DNA of 64,000 nucleotides. Source: Candidimonas nitroreducens (GTDB taxonomy: Bacteria > Pseudomonadota > Gammaproteobacteria > Burkholderiales > Burkholderiaceae_B). The notes under the pieces are model-generated. The model saw only the letters and a program-made list of their open reading frames with translations. It had not been told where the DNA came from and made no database searches. Positions 1 through 8,779 of the stretch are shown one piece after another. A program made the position numbers and the translations under genes. How positions within the stretch are numbered: the first letter of the stretch is position 1; each line of letters starts with the position of its first letter. Where the stretch lies: positions 62,001 to 126,000 of the forward strand of contig NZ_NJIH01000010.1 in the NCBI RefSeq assembly GCF_002209565.1, written 5' to 3'.

Positions 1-2
1 TG

Positions 3-968
3 GATCAATCGCATCTCGACGAAATCGAAGCGATGATCAACAGGCTCGTACAGCAAGGGAAAACTATCCATTCGGTAGGCAAAGAAGATTTCCAGACTGG
101 CAATTTTTCCGCCTTTCTGCAGAATTTCTGCCGGGAAGACATTGCAAAAAGAGGATTCGGCCTGCTCCGGGGGTTCCCGGCGCGCGACTACAGCACAGAG
201 CAAATAGAGATGTTCTTCTGGGGCGTAGGGATGCTGATGGGCAAATGCGTTTCCCAAAATGCGGCCGGCGATCGCCTCGGGCACGTACGCGACCAGGGCC
301 TGGACTACAACGCACTAAACGTGCGCGGATACCAGACGCGCTCGCACTTGCCTTTCCACTGCGACCCATCCGACATCGTCGGCCTGTTCTGCCTGAACAA
401 GGCTAAGTCCGGCGGCCTCAGCTCGGTGGTCAGCGGCATATCGATGTACAACGAGATACTTCGCGAGCACCCTGAATATTTGGATCTTTTGTACCGCGGG
501 TTCATATATGACAGACGCGGCGAGGAAACCGAATTCCAGTCCTCGTTAAGCGATTTTGTGCCGGTATATGGCTACTACGGCGGCGATCTAAGTATTCGCT
601 ACGTCCGTAAATCCATGGAGACTGCAATGCAAAAAGCAGCGACCGACTTTAGCGACGAAGAATATAAGGTACTGGACTACATGGAAGAACTGTCGCACCG
701 CGAGGATCTGGTCTACTCGATGATGCTGGAGCCCGGCGACATGCAATTCTGCAACAACTATCTAGTCCTGCACTCCAGAACAGACTACGAAGACCATGAA
801 ACGCTGCCCGATAAACGGCACATGCTGAGGCTGTGGGTTCAAATCCCCGAGATCCGCGCCCTGGCGCCGGAATTCATTGAACTGGATACACGCTCGGGCT
901 GGAGCCGCCGCGAAGGTATTCCTGCCACACAAGCGGCACGACGCAACAGCGCTCGAGAATATGCCTGA
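3..968 (+). CDS. TauD/TfdA-family Fe(II)/2-oxoglutarate dioxygenase, 5' end outside window
   Basis: The reading frame is open to the left edge, and an ATG at base 33 is only an internal methionine. The paralogue at 19401-20462 aligns from the LLRG motif onward (LLRG at residue 44 counted from base 33, against residue 100 there). About 45 N-terminal residues therefore probably lie outside the window. The iron site is visible as FHCD (His109 and Asp111 from base 33) and a distal His247 in VLHSRT, followed by the 2-oxoglutarate arginine in RHMLRLW. The family couples 2-oxoglutarate decarboxylation to hydroxylation of small organic acids or sulfonates; the substrate here is unknown. It lies next to an IclR regulator and ring-cleavage genes. 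Family assignment is confident; substrate is not. Confidence 0.85.
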   Translation, partial: DQSHLDEIEAMINRLVQQGKTIHSVGKEDFQTGNFSAFLQNFCREDIAKRGFGLLRGFPARDYSTEQIEMFFWGVGMLMGKCVSQNAAGDRLGHVRDQGLDYNALNVRGYQTRSHLPFHCDPSDIVGLFCLNKAKSGGLSSVVSGISMYNEILREHPEYLDLLYRGFIYDRRGEETEFQSSLSDFVPVYGYYGGDLSIRYVRKSMETAMQKAATDFSDEEYKVLDYMEELSHREDLVYSMMLEPGDMQFCNNYLVLHSRTDYEDHETLPDKRHMLRLWVQIPEIRALAPEFIELDTRSGWSRREGIPATQAARRNSAREYA

Positions 969-1149
969 AGCGGTAATGTCAGCGGCTTCCCTTCGCCAGG
1001 CGAAGCCGGCCTTTTTACACGAGCCGTTCCCAGGCATGCGCGAAGCCGCGGGTCGCTGCCAGGTTCCACCGCCCACTGGCATGCGCGGCTCGCAGGCCGC
1101 GCATGCATAAAGACGCAGGCATGCCCAAGCTGGAAAAGGCTGGGCGCGA

Positions 1150-1908
1150 TCAATATACCGGTGTGTCGGCCGCCTGCTCCGCCAGGAACAATGCAGCCTC
1201 GAGGCCGGCCGTAGGGCCGCCCAGATCGCGCGTCAAGGACAGTGCCGTTCGCAGCAGAGGAATACGCATCGCCTGTACTTTTTCCTCTGAGTAACGGAAA
1301 GCCGGCCCGGTGATGGCCAGCGCGCCTTCCAGCTTGTCGCCCATGGAAAATACGGGCGCCGCAACCCCTGCGGTATCGGCTTCTATCTCGCCCCGCGTCA
1401 CACAAAAGCAGGTACGCCGCAGCTCCTCTCCTTCCGGCGTGCCGGCCGCCCGGCTGAATGCGACCATGACTCTTCCTGCGGCACCGCGCGCCAGCGGCAA
1501 CAAGTCCCCGATCCGCACGTGATCCCTAATCTTTTGCGGCGAATCTACCCGATACACGCATATGCGCAGATCGCCCATGGGTACATTGAAGGAAGCGCTT
1601 TCGCCCGTCGCCTGAACCAGGCCGCGCAATGCCGGATTGATCAATTCGGCAGGCTGAACCCACTTCTGGTAAAGACTGCCCAAGTGCAGCGCGGCAGCGC
1701 CCACATGATAGCTGCCGTCGCCCTGCTGCCCCACGTAGCCGAACTTCTCCAGGGTGCCCAGCAGGCGCAGCAGTGTGCTCTTGTACATGCCTGTACGGCG
1801 TGAAATCTCTGCCAGGGACTGAGCCGGACTGGCCTCGAACGTGGCGAGAATGGTCAAAGCCCTTTCCAAGGTCGCAACGCTTTTGTCTTCCTTGCCCTCA
1901 GATGTCAT
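1150..1908 (-). CDS. IclR-family transcriptional regulator
   Basis: Protein of 252 residues with an N-terminal winged helix-turn-helix (SLAEISRRTGMYKSTLLRLL, about residues 32-51) and a C-terminal GAF-like effector domain, the IclR layout. The ATG at 1908 was chosen because a GGGGAG ribosome-binding site lies seven bases upstream; the frame stays open further upstream but has no such site. It is transcribed away from the monooxygenase gene at 2052, and the shared 143-bp gap carries a promoter-like pair and a 13-bp palindrome. It probably controls the catabolic genes 2052-6707 in response to a pathway intermediate. That role is inferred from the divergent arrangement. Confidence 0.9.
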   Translation of the reverse strand: MTSEGKEDKSVATLERALTILATFEASPAQSLAEISRRTGMYKSTLLRLLGTLEKFGYVGQQGDGSYHVGAAALHLGSLYQKWVQPAELINPALRGLVQATGESASFNVPMGDLRICVYRVDSPQKIRDHVRIGDLLPLARGAAGRVMVAFSRAAGTPEGEELRRTCFCVTRGEIEADTAGVAAPVFSMGDKLEGALAITGPAFRYSEEKVQAMRIPLLRTALSLTRDLGGPTAGLEAALFLAEQAADTPVY

Positions 1909-1940
1909 CGCATTCTCCCCACAAAAAATAGCAATCGGCA

Positions 1941-1970
1941 TTGACGCTACAGTTTTTCTAATGATAGCAT
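1941..1970 (+). promoter_or_regulatory. Candidate sigma-70 promoter of the catabolic operon
   Basis: TTGACG at 1941-1946 and TAGCAT at 1965-1970 are separated by 18 bases, close to the sigma-70 consensus. They point toward the monooxygenase gene that starts at 2052. Confidence 0.45.
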
Positions 1971-1981
1971 TCTGCATCTAC

Positions 1982-1994
1982 AGAACACTGTTCT
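1982..1994. promoter_or_regulatory. Palindromic candidate operator AGAACA-C-TGTTCT
   Basis: A perfect 13-bp palindrome with a single central base sits about 12 bases downstream of the predicted -10 box. A second half-site (TGTTCTAGAA) lies near 2010-2019. The position suits repression by the divergent IclR protein; binding is inferred. Confidence 0.4.
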
Positions 1995-2051
1995 CTTTTA
2001 ACGAATCAATGTTCTAGAAAACGCACAACCCAAAGAAGGATGCAGGCTTAA

Positions 2052-3707
2052 ATGAACAGTATGGAAACACCGGTTTTGATAGTAGGGGGCGGCCCGACCG
2101 GCCTCGCACTGGCGGCGGATCTGTCTGCCAAAGGCGTGCGCAGCGTGCTCGTGGAGACACGAACCGAGCCAACCGCCCACCCGCGCGCCACCCTGCTGGG
2201 CAGCCGCTCGATGGAATACTACCGGCGCCTGGGCCTGGACGACGAGATCGTCCGCAACAGCCTGCCCCGCGAACACGGCTACCGCATCGTGTTCGCGACC
2301 CGCCTGTCGGGCAAACTGCTGCATGCGCACGCCAGCCCGTCACCCAACGAATATATGGCCGCGCATCGGGAGATGCGCACCGACGTGCCCGAGTCGGGAT
2401 GGACGCCGTACTACAAGGTACAGATCGGCCAGCACGCGCTCGAGCCCATCATCAAGCGATGGGTGCTCCGGCAGGGGTCGACGGACGTCCGGTACGGTAC
2501 CGAATTCGTATCCTTTGAACAGGACGAACAAGGGGTCAGCTCGGTAATACGCGACTTGGCCAGCGGCCGCGAGACCCAGGTGAGGTCACGCTTCCTGGTC
2601 GCCTGCGACGGCGGCCGCAGCGCCATCAAAGCGACCCTGGGCATCCCCTACACCGGGCGCGGCGCCATGCGCCGCAACGTCAGCTACCTGTTTCGCAGCA
2701 AGGCGTTTCTCGAATACGCCACGGCGGCGGGATGGGCGAACCTGTACTTCATCTTCCGCCCGGGCGCTTTCGGCGTGTTCACCAACATCAATGGCGGCGA
2801 AATCTGGAATTACCAGAACTACGTGCTGGATGGCGAGGCGGAAGGCAGCGAGCGGGATCCTGCGGAACAGATCCGCGACGCCATGGGCGCCGATTTCCCT
2901 TTCGAGATCCTGCAGGTCATGCACTGGTCCCATCACCAGTCGGTGGCCGATCGCTTCCGTGCCGGCAATGTGTTCCTGGCCGGCGACGCGGCGCATCTGT
3001 TCTGCCCGACCGGCGGTATAGGCATGAACACCGGCATTGCCGATGCATTCGACCTGGGCTGGAAACTGACGGCTGTGCTGCGCGGCTGGGGCGGCCCGCA
3101 TCTGCTCGACTCCTACGAGTGGGAGAGGCGCTTCGTGGCCATACGCAATACGATCGCGGCGGCCGCCAATGCCGACCGCATCGACGCCATGATGAAAGTC
3201 ACGCCGCAGGGCCTGGAAGAGGAAACGCCGCAAGGCGACGAGCTACGCACACAGTTCGGGCGCCGCCTGCGTCAAACGTCCCGGCAGTTCAATACGGCCG
3301 GCCTGCACCTGGGCTACCGCTACGGCGACTCCTTCATCGTCGCGGCCGATGGCACGGCAGAGCCGCCGGACGATCCGCGCATCGTCTCGCAGTCGAGCTG
3401 GCCGGGCTGCCGCGCGCCCCACGTCTGGCTGGAACCCGGCAAATCCACGCTCGACTTGTACGACGGCAGCGCTTATGTGCTGGTCAGGCTGCCGGGCGCT
3501 CCCGACAGTGCGGCCTTCGGCGCGGCCGCCGACAAGCGTGGCATTCCCTTCACGCCGGCGGACGTCGACGAGCGAGCCCGGGCTCTGTACGAGAAAGCGC
3601 TGGTGCTCGTACGCCCCGACGGGACAGTCTGCTGGCGCGGCGATGCCGTACCCGAGGATGTGGACGCGGTCTGGGACACTGTCGCGGGCTTCCGCGCGCC
3701 GGCTTGA
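2052..3707 (+). CDS. FAD-dependent aromatic monooxygenase (PheA/TfdB/MhpA type)
   Basis: A 551-residue class A flavoprotein hydroxylase. The dinucleotide-binding motif GGGPTG is at residues 12-17. A CDGGRS segment near residue 180 corresponds to the DG motif. The GD motif that binds the FAD ribityl chain is in FLAGDAAHLFCPTGGIGMN near residue 310. The last 150 residues form the thioredoxin-like C-terminal domain common to phenol and 3-hydroxyphenylpropionate hydroxylases. The enzyme would add a hydroxyl to a phenolic ring using NAD(P)H and O2. A FAH-fold hydrolase follows after 17 bases, then a gentisate-dioxygenase-like protein, so a gentisate-type ring-cleavage route is the best inference. 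The exact phenol is not known. Confidence 0.88.
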   Translation: MNSMETPVLIVGGGPTGLALAADLSAKGVRSVLVETRTEPTAHPRATLLGSRSMEYYRRLGLDDEIVRNSLPREHGYRIVFATRLSGKLLHAHASPSPNEYMAAHREMRTDVPESGWTPYYKVQIGQHALEPIIKRWVLRQGSTDVRYGTEFVSFEQDEQGVSSVIRDLASGRETQVRSRFLVACDGGRSAIKATLGIPYTGRGAMRRNVSYLFRSKAFLEYATAAGWANLYFIFRPGAFGVFTNINGGEIWNYQNYVLDGEAEGSERDPAEQIRDAMGADFPFEILQVMHWSHHQSVADRFRAGNVFLAGDAAHLFCPTGGIGMNTGIADAFDLGWKLTAVLRGWGGPHLLDSYEWERRFVAIRNTIAAAANADRIDAMMKVTPQGLEEETPQGDELRTQFGRRLRQTSRQFNTAGLHLGYRYGDSFIVAADGTAEPPDDPRIVSQSSWPGCRAPHVWLEPGKSTLDLYDGSAYVLVRLPGAPDSAAFGAAADKRGIPFTPADVDERARALYEKALVLVRPDGTVCWRGDAVPEDVDAVWDTVAGFRAPA

Positions 3708-3724
3708 ATAGTCCAGGAGCAATC

Positions 3725-4609
3725 ATGAAACTGATCCGCTACAACAATGGCCGCATAGGTGTCGTGCAGGACGACCATGTGTTCGACATTACAGATGCCG
3801 TCCAAGAGAATCCGGACGCCTGGCCGCCAGCGGGAATTTGCCGGGTGATACGCGACTTCGGGCAGTATGGTGACGCGATCCGGCAAGCCATGGCGCGCGG
3901 CGGCTCCGTGCCGCTGGATTCGGTACGCCTCGAAACTCCGGTGCCCTGGCCGAACAAGCTCATGGCGTACCCGGTGAATTATCACGACCACGCCAAAGAG
4001 ATGGCCTCGCGCGGACTGGCCAACGTACAGGGCTATTTCCTGAAATCCAACTCTTCGATATCGGGGCCCGCCGATCCGATCGAGCTGCCGGCGCTACCGG
4101 GGCGCGAAGTCCACCACGAATGCGAAATCGCGCTCGTCATCGGCAGACAGGGCCGGCAGATCGCGCGCGCCGAGGCGTTGGATTATGTATTCGGTTATTC
4201 CTGCCTGCTGGACATGACGGTGCGCGGCAAGGAAGAACGCGTGTTCCGCAAGTCGTACGACAGCTTCACCCCAGTCGGCCCATGGATCGTGACGGCCGAC
4301 GAAGTGCCGGATCCCGCCAACATCAATATGAAGCTGTGGGTGAACGGTGAACTGCGCCAACAGGCCAATACACGCGACCTGATCGTCGACATTCCCGGCA
4401 TGATCGAAGTGGCCTCGTCCGCCTCGACGCTGTATCCGGGCGACTTGATCGCCACAGGCACTCCTGCGGGCGTGGGGCCGGTGCGGGACGGAGACATCAT
4501 CACCATCGAAGTCGAACACGTGGGACGCATGTCGATCCCCGTGCGCCAGGGAAATCGCGGCGCCAACATCGTGTTCGAGAAACCTTACGAGTTCGTACGG
4601 GCAACGTAA
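3725..4609 (+). CDS. Fumarylacetoacetate hydrolase (FAH) family protein
   Basis: A 294-residue protein with an N-terminal cap of about 70 residues and the FAH core. Metal-ligand acidic residues lie in HHECEIALVIG (about residue 135), followed by GYSCLLDMTVRG, SYDSFTPVGPW and the family hallmark GDLIATGTPAGVGP. Such enzymes hydrolyse C-C bonds in acylpyruvates, for example fumarylpyruvate in gentisate breakdown. The start at 3725 has CAGGAG upstream; the frame is open far upstream, but that part only shadows the monooxygenase. It lies between the hydroxylase and the bicupin dioxygenase, so it probably acts on the ring-fission product. Confidence 0.9.
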   Translation: MKLIRYNNGRIGVVQDDHVFDITDAVQENPDAWPPAGICRVIRDFGQYGDAIRQAMARGGSVPLDSVRLETPVPWPNKLMAYPVNYHDHAKEMASRGLANVQGYFLKSNSSISGPADPIELPALPGREVHHECEIALVIGRQGRQIARAEALDYVFGYSCLLDMTVRGKEERVFRKSYDSFTPVGPWIVTADEVPDPANINMKLWVNGELRQQANTRDLIVDIPGMIEVASSASTLYPGDLIATGTPAGVGPVRDGDIITIEVEHVGRMSIPVRQGNRGANIVFEKPYEFVRAT

Positions 4610-4621
4610 AGGAAATTGATC

Positions 4622-5587
4622 ATGGCAGAAGCAGCACGCACGCAAACGACTCAAGACATCTGCGACCTGGACAGCCTGTATCCGGTTCTGAACCGCGAGT
4701 CCTATACGGCCGGCTGGCACAAGGCGCGCCCTTCCCTATGGAAGGAGCCGGTCTCGTCCTACAAGCCGCGCCACTGGCGCTATGAAGAAGCGCGCAGATA
4801 CATTGACTTGGCTGCCCGGTGGATAGGCACGGACAAGGCCGAACGGCGCAATCTGCTGATGTTCAACCCGGTCGGCGACAATGATTATGCGTCGCTGCCG
4901 AATCTGGTTGCCGCCTACCAGATGCTTCGGCCGGGCGAACACGCGCGGGCGCACCGCCATACGCCCAATGCACTGCGGCTGGTTCTGGAAGCCCACGAAG
5001 AAGTCTATACCGTGGTGGACGGCGTCCAGCTTCCCATGGTGCCCGGCGACGTGCTGCTGACACCGGGCTGGGCCTGGCACAGTCATTTCGACAACGGCAG
5101 GCACGACGCCTACTGGATCGACTTCCTGGACGTGCCGCTGGTTCATCGCCTGGAGTCCATGTTCTTCGAACCGCACCCCGATCAATACCAGGCCGTCGAG
5201 GCAAGGCCGACCGTATCGCCAATGCGTTTCAGCGCCGCCGACCAGGATCGGCTTCTGCAAGACAGCCCCGACAACGCAAGAGTCCGCAGCGTCAGGCTGG
5301 ACACGCCCTCGATGCGCACGATCGCCCTATCCGTGATCCAGATAAGCGCCGCAGCACAAACTCCTCGCCGGCGCGAGGCGTGCTCGCGCCTGTTCGCCGT
5401 CATTACCGGACGAGGAACCTTTCAGGTCGGAGAACAAGCCTATGCGTGCGAGGCCGGCGACGTCGTCGCCGTTCCGATCTGGACTGCGTACCAGTATTCG
5501 GCAGACAGCGAGACACGGCTGCTGGAAGTGTCCGACGAGCCGGTGCAGCAGATGCTTGGCCTCTTCAGGGCGGAAAACGCCGGCTAA
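4622..5587 (+). CDS. Gentisate 1,2-dioxygenase-like bicupin
   Basis: A 321-residue double cupin. The N-terminal cupin has the gentisate dioxygenase pattern AHRHTPNALRLVLE (His111 and His113) followed by VDGVQLPMVPGDVLLTPGW and AWHSH (His153 and His155). The second cupin (about residues 240-315) retains the fold but lacks a clear HxH set. Gentisate and 1-hydroxy-2-naphthoate dioxygenases of this family use Fe(II) to open a dihydroxylated ring between carboxyl and hydroxyl carbons. ATG 4622 was chosen over a TTG two codons earlier because AAAGGAAA is suitably spaced. A maleylpyruvate isomerase gene is absent nearby, so either the FAH protein takes the cis product directly or the substrate is an analogue of gentisate. 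Confidence 0.8.
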   Translation: MAEAARTQTTQDICDLDSLYPVLNRESYTAGWHKARPSLWKEPVSSYKPRHWRYEEARRYIDLAARWIGTDKAERRNLLMFNPVGDNDYASLPNLVAAYQMLRPGEHARAHRHTPNALRLVLEAHEEVYTVVDGVQLPMVPGDVLLTPGWAWHSHFDNGRHDAYWIDFLDVPLVHRLESMFFEPHPDQYQAVEARPTVSPMRFSAADQDRLLQDSPDNARVRSVRLDTPSMRTIALSVIQISAAAQTPRRREACSRLFAVITGRGTFQVGEQAYACEAGDVVAVPIWTAYQYSADSETRLLEVSDEPVQQMLGLFRAENAG

Positions 5588-5639
5588 GCAAACGAAGGAC
5601 ATGGCCGCTCGCCGGATATCGCCCCGGAGATACTTCACC

Positions 5640-5671
5640 CGATCGACCCATCGACTGATCGACTGATCGAC
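5640..5671. repeat. Short tandem repeat, four 8-bp units
   Basis: Four consecutive 8-bp units (CGATCGAC, CCATCGAC, TGATCGAC, TGATCGAC) lie between the dioxygenase gene and the Bug gene. This is probably replication slippage; no function is evident. Confidence 0.6.
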
Positions 5672-5708
5672 ACCCCCTAAATCATCAAGCAATCGAGGAG
5701 ACATATTC

Positions 5709-6707
5709 ATGCTCAAAAGCAACGTAATCCGATCCAGGCTGGCACTGATAGGCCAAAGCGCAGCCGGCGCCCTGCTGGCCTTGGCCGCGGTCACCAGCAG
5801 CGCCGCCAGCACATACCCCGACAAGCCTATTCGAGTGATCGTGCCATTCCCGGCCGGCGGCGGTACTGACATTGCCGCCCGCTTGATCATGCCGGCATTC
5901 TCCAAAGAGCTGAAGCAATCCGTCATCGTCGAGAACCGTGCCGGCGCCGCAACCGTGATCGGCACGGAAGTGGTCGCCAACGCGCCCGCGGACGGCTACA
6001 CCCTGCTGTACACATCCAGCGCCTTCACGGCCAATGCATCGCTGATGCGCAAGCTTTCCTACGACCCCTTGACCAGCTTCTACCCGATCGGGTGTGCGGC
6101 GCTGCATCCTTTCGTGCTCGTCGCCAACCCTTCCGTTCCGGCGAACAATCTGAAAGAACTGATCAGCTATGCCAAGCAGAACCCGGGCAAGCTGAATTAC
6201 GCATCGGCGGGGCCGGGCAGCACACAACATCTGGAAATGGAATTGCTCAAGCGCCTGGCCGGCCTGGACATCGTCCACGTCCCTTACCGCGGCAGCTCTC
6301 CGGCCATGACCGATTTACTAGGGGGCCAGGTGAACATCATGTTCAACGGCGTTTCCCCCACGCTGGCCTATATCCGCAGCGGCAAGCTGAAAGTATTTGC
6401 CACCGACTCGAACCGGCGGCTGGAACTCTTGCCGAACGTACCCACCATGGCGCAGGCCGGGGTGGCCGGCTTCAACTTCACGACGTGGTCCGGGCTGCTG
6501 GCACCCAGCAAGCTTCCGCCCGAAGCGAAGGCCGTGCTGGATGCCGCCTGGAAGAAGGCAATGGCAAAGCCCGAAGTACAAAAAGCGCTGGCGCAGCGCG
6601 GCCTGGTACCGAACTACCTGTCTCCCTCGGATTTTGCGCAAATGCTGCGCAAGGACAAGGCCCAGTGGGCGGAACTGGTACGAGACGCCCACGTCCAGCC
6701 GCAATAA
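5709..6707 (+). CDS. Bug/TctC-family periplasmic solute receptor
   Basis: A 332-residue tripartite-tricarboxylate-type binding protein. It has a signal peptide (hydrophobic stretch about residues 16-32 ending near SAAS), then the family signatures VPFPAGGGTDIAAR, ENRAGAATVIG, ADGYTLL and HVPYRGSSPAMTDLLGGQ. These two-lobed receptors capture carboxylated ligands in the periplasm. It is the last gene of the FAD hydroxylase / FAH / dioxygenase run, so the ligand is probably the aromatic acid degraded by that run. No TctA/TctB permease genes adjoin it. A GAGGAG ribosome-binding site precedes the start. Confidence 0.92.
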   Translation: MLKSNVIRSRLALIGQSAAGALLALAAVTSSAASTYPDKPIRVIVPFPAGGGTDIAARLIMPAFSKELKQSVIVENRAGAATVIGTEVVANAPADGYTLLYTSSAFTANASLMRKLSYDPLTSFYPIGCAALHPFVLVANPSVPANNLKELISYAKQNPGKLNYASAGPGSTQHLEMELLKRLAGLDIVHVPYRGSSPAMTDLLGGQVNIMFNGVSPTLAYIRSGKLKVFATDSNRRLELLPNVPTMAQAGVAGFNFTTWSGLLAPSKLPPEAKAVLDAAWKKAMAKPEVQKALAQRGLVPNYLSPSDFAQMLRKDKAQWAELVRDAHVQPQ

Positions 6708-6768
6708 TCGCCGCCGCCCTAACGGCAACCGGCCGGCCACGACCGGCCGGTCTATGCGAACGGGCCAA

Positions 6769-6802
6769 GATGGCCTTCCCGGCCATAACCGGGAAGGCCA
6801 TC
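6769..6802 (+). terminator. Rho-independent terminator after the catabolic operon
   Basis: A perfect 12-bp stem (GATGGCCTTCCC / GGGAAGGCCATC) with a 10-base loop is followed by a T-rich stretch, 60 bases after the Bug stop codon. Confidence 0.75.
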
Positions 6803-6978
6803 TCTCTTTCAGCCCTTTCTTGACCGCCATACTCTTTCGCACGCGTCGTCAACGGCAAGAAAGGCACAGGAAAGCCAGCCCTTACTCACGTGCGGGCGCT
6901 GGTCTTGGGTATAGAATCTTCGGTGATCACGGGTCGCCCGCGCGACAGGTTCCATACAACCCAATAACGCCAGAGCCT

Positions 6979-8373
6979 ATGTCCCACTACGATATCCAAC
7001 TGCTGCTCACTGCCCTGGTGAGCGTCCTTGTTCTGGTGGCGCTGATCGTCTCGCGCCTGCGCGTCCACCCGCTGCTGGCTCTGCTGATCGTCTCCATCGG
7101 CGTAGGTGTCGCCACGGGCATGGCGCCGGGCGACATCGTCAAGAACATCACCGACGGCGCCGGCAAGACACTCGGAGCCGTAGGCGTGGTGATTGCCCTG
7201 GGCGCGATGCTGGGCAAGATTCTCGCGGATTCGGGCACGACCGAGCACCTGGCCAACGCAATCCTGCGGCGCTCGTCCGACCGCATGATCCCTTGGGCCA
7301 TGACACTGGTGGCCTTTGTCATCGGCATCCCCATGTTTTTCGAAGTCGGGTTGGTAGTGATGCTGCCCCTGATCTTCAGCGTGGCGCGCAAACTGGAAAG
7401 CCGCGAGAAGTTCAAGGGCTCGGGCTATGTGTACGTGGGCGTACCGGTAATTTCGGCGCTGGCAGCCATGCACGGCATGGTGCCGCCCCACCCCGGCCCG
7501 CTTACCGCGATTGCCGTCCTGCATACCTCCGTCGGGCCGACGATGCTATACGGCTTCGTGGCGGCAATTCCCGCCATGGTATTAGGAGGCCCGCTGTACG
7601 GCGCCTTCATCACGCCGCGCATGAACGTCCGCCCCGACGCGGCGCTGCTGGATCAGTTTACCACCGCCACCAGCAAGCCGGCCGACGCCCCGCAGAGCGC
7701 GCCCAGCACCGGGCTAGGCGTGTTGTCCGCTTTGCTGCCCGCAATTCTGATGCTGCTGCATGCGCTGGCCGAAGTGCTGCTGCCGAAAGACTCCGGCTTG
7801 CTGCATATCGCCGCCTTCCTGGGCAACCCGCTGATCGCCATGCTGCTGGGCGTCGTGTTCGCGGCGATCTTCCTGGTCGATACCCACGGCGGCGACCCCG
7901 AACAACTGCGCAACGCACTGGGCCAAAGCCTCAAGCCCATTGCGGGAATCATGCTCATCATCGCCGGTGGCGGCGCCTTCCAGCACGTGCTGACCGCCGC
8001 CCAGGTGGGCACCGCCATCGTGCACATGACCCAGCAGTTTCACCTGCCGCCGCTGATTCTGGGGTGGCTGATCGCGATGCTGCTGTCGGTCTCAACCGGC
8101 TCGGCCACCGTGGGCATCGTAGGTGCCGCCGGCTTGCTGGCGCCGCTGGTCGGCGCCGACCCGGCGCTGAACGTACCGCTGCTGGCCCTGGCCATCGGCT
8201 GCGGCTCGCTGTTCTTCAACTACGCCAATCATGCCGGGTTCTGGATGGTGAAGGAATCCTTCGGCATGAGCATGGGCGAAGCCACCAAAACCATTACCGT
8301 GGTGCAATCCATCGTATCGCTGGTGGGGCTGGTGATGGTGCTGCTGTTCGATTTGCTGCCGAAACTGGGATGA
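6979..8373 (+). CDS. GntP-family gluconate/organic-acid permease
   Basis: A 464-residue polytopic inner-membrane protein with about 12-14 hydrophobic segments from residue 5 on. Family signatures include the early RLRVHPLLALL region, VFVIGIPMFFEVGLVV-like segment, GMVPPHPGP near residue 165 and the conserved C-terminal FNYANHAGFWMVKESFGMS. GntP members take up gluconate, hydroxy acids or related carboxylates by proton symport. The ATG at 6979 was chosen because homology and hydrophobicity begin there; a longer upstream frame only shadows the Bug gene. It follows a terminator, so it is probably transcribed on its own. The substrate cannot be read from sequence. Confidence 0.92.
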   Translation: MSHYDIQLLLTALVSVLVLVALIVSRLRVHPLLALLIVSIGVGVATGMAPGDIVKNITDGAGKTLGAVGVVIALGAMLGKILADSGTTEHLANAILRRSSDRMIPWAMTLVAFVIGIPMFFEVGLVVMLPLIFSVARKLESREKFKGSGYVYVGVPVISALAAMHGMVPPHPGPLTAIAVLHTSVGPTMLYGFVAAIPAMVLGGPLYGAFITPRMNVRPDAALLDQFTTATSKPADAPQSAPSTGLGVLSALLPAILMLLHALAEVLLPKDSGLLHIAAFLGNPLIAMLLGVVFAAIFLVDTHGGDPEQLRNALGQSLKPIAGIMLIIAGGGAFQHVLTAAQVGTAIVHMTQQFHLPPLILGWLIAMLLSVSTGSATVGIVGAAGLLAPLVGADPALNVPLLALAIGCGSLFFNYANHAGFWMVKESFGMSMGEATKTITVVQSIVSLVGLVMVLLFDLLPKLG

Positions 8374-8619
8374 GCGAGGCGGCCGGTACTTCGGGCGGCC
8401 GCTAGAAAGCATTTTTGGTTCAAGCCTTTACACCCTTCGGGGCACGGCTTCAGACAAGTACCGCGGAAAATCCGTAAACTTTTGAGCCCAAATTGCTCCA
8501 GGCCAGGATGAAAGTATTCCCTGTCGGGGGAGTACTTTAGAAACTACTCAAAATCGTACTCAAAAGCGCCAAATTCCCGGCCAAATTCCCGGCCAAGAGC
8601 CGGGCTCCACGACGACAAA
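8374..8619. other. Gene-free junction between accessory cluster and tRNA-Leu
   Basis: No coding frame was recognised. It contains two adjacent copies of GCCAAATTCCCG (8568-8591) and a near-repeat ACTACTCAAAA / GTACTCAAAA (8545-8564). It separates the GntP gene from the tRNA-Leu terminator; no integrase or clear attachment core is present. Confidence 0.5.
8568..8591. repeat. Tandem duplication of a 12-bp unit
   Basis: Two perfect head-to-tail copies of GCCAAATTCCCG, followed by a partial third copy (GCCAAG). Confidence 0.7.
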
Positions 8620-8650
8620 AAACCCGCAAGGCCAATAACCGTGCGGGTTT
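8620..8650 (-). terminator. Terminator of tRNA-Leu(GAG)
   Basis: A 9-bp stem (AAACCCGCA / TGCGGGTTT). Read on the minus strand it ends in TTTTTT about 35 bases after the tRNA 3' end. Confidence 0.75.
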
Positions 8651-8683
8651 CCGTTCAATTTCGTACAGTATCGTTCACTGCTG

Positions 8684-8768
8684 TGGTGCCGACGGCGAGA
8701 CTCGAACTCGCACAGCTTTCGCCACTACCCCCTCAAGATAGCGTGTCTACCAATTCCACCACGTCGGC
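8684..8768 (-). tRNA. tRNA-Leu(GAG)
   Basis: An 85-nt gene with CCA encoded. The acceptor stem GCCGACG pairs with CGTCGGC. The anticodon stem CTATC/GGTAG encloses TTGAGGG, giving anticodon GAG. A long class II variable arm (TGGCGAAAGCTG region) and the GTTCGAGTC T-loop are present. It lies downstream of secG on the same strand, as in related betaproteobacteria. Confidence 0.97.
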
Positions 8769-8779
8769 ATAGCCCATAA

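Noticed and set aside
8374-8683. Island integration at the 3' end of tRNA-Leu(GAG)
   Set aside because: No integrase gene, and no duplicated tRNA 3' end was found in the stretch; short repeats there are unrelated to the tRNA.
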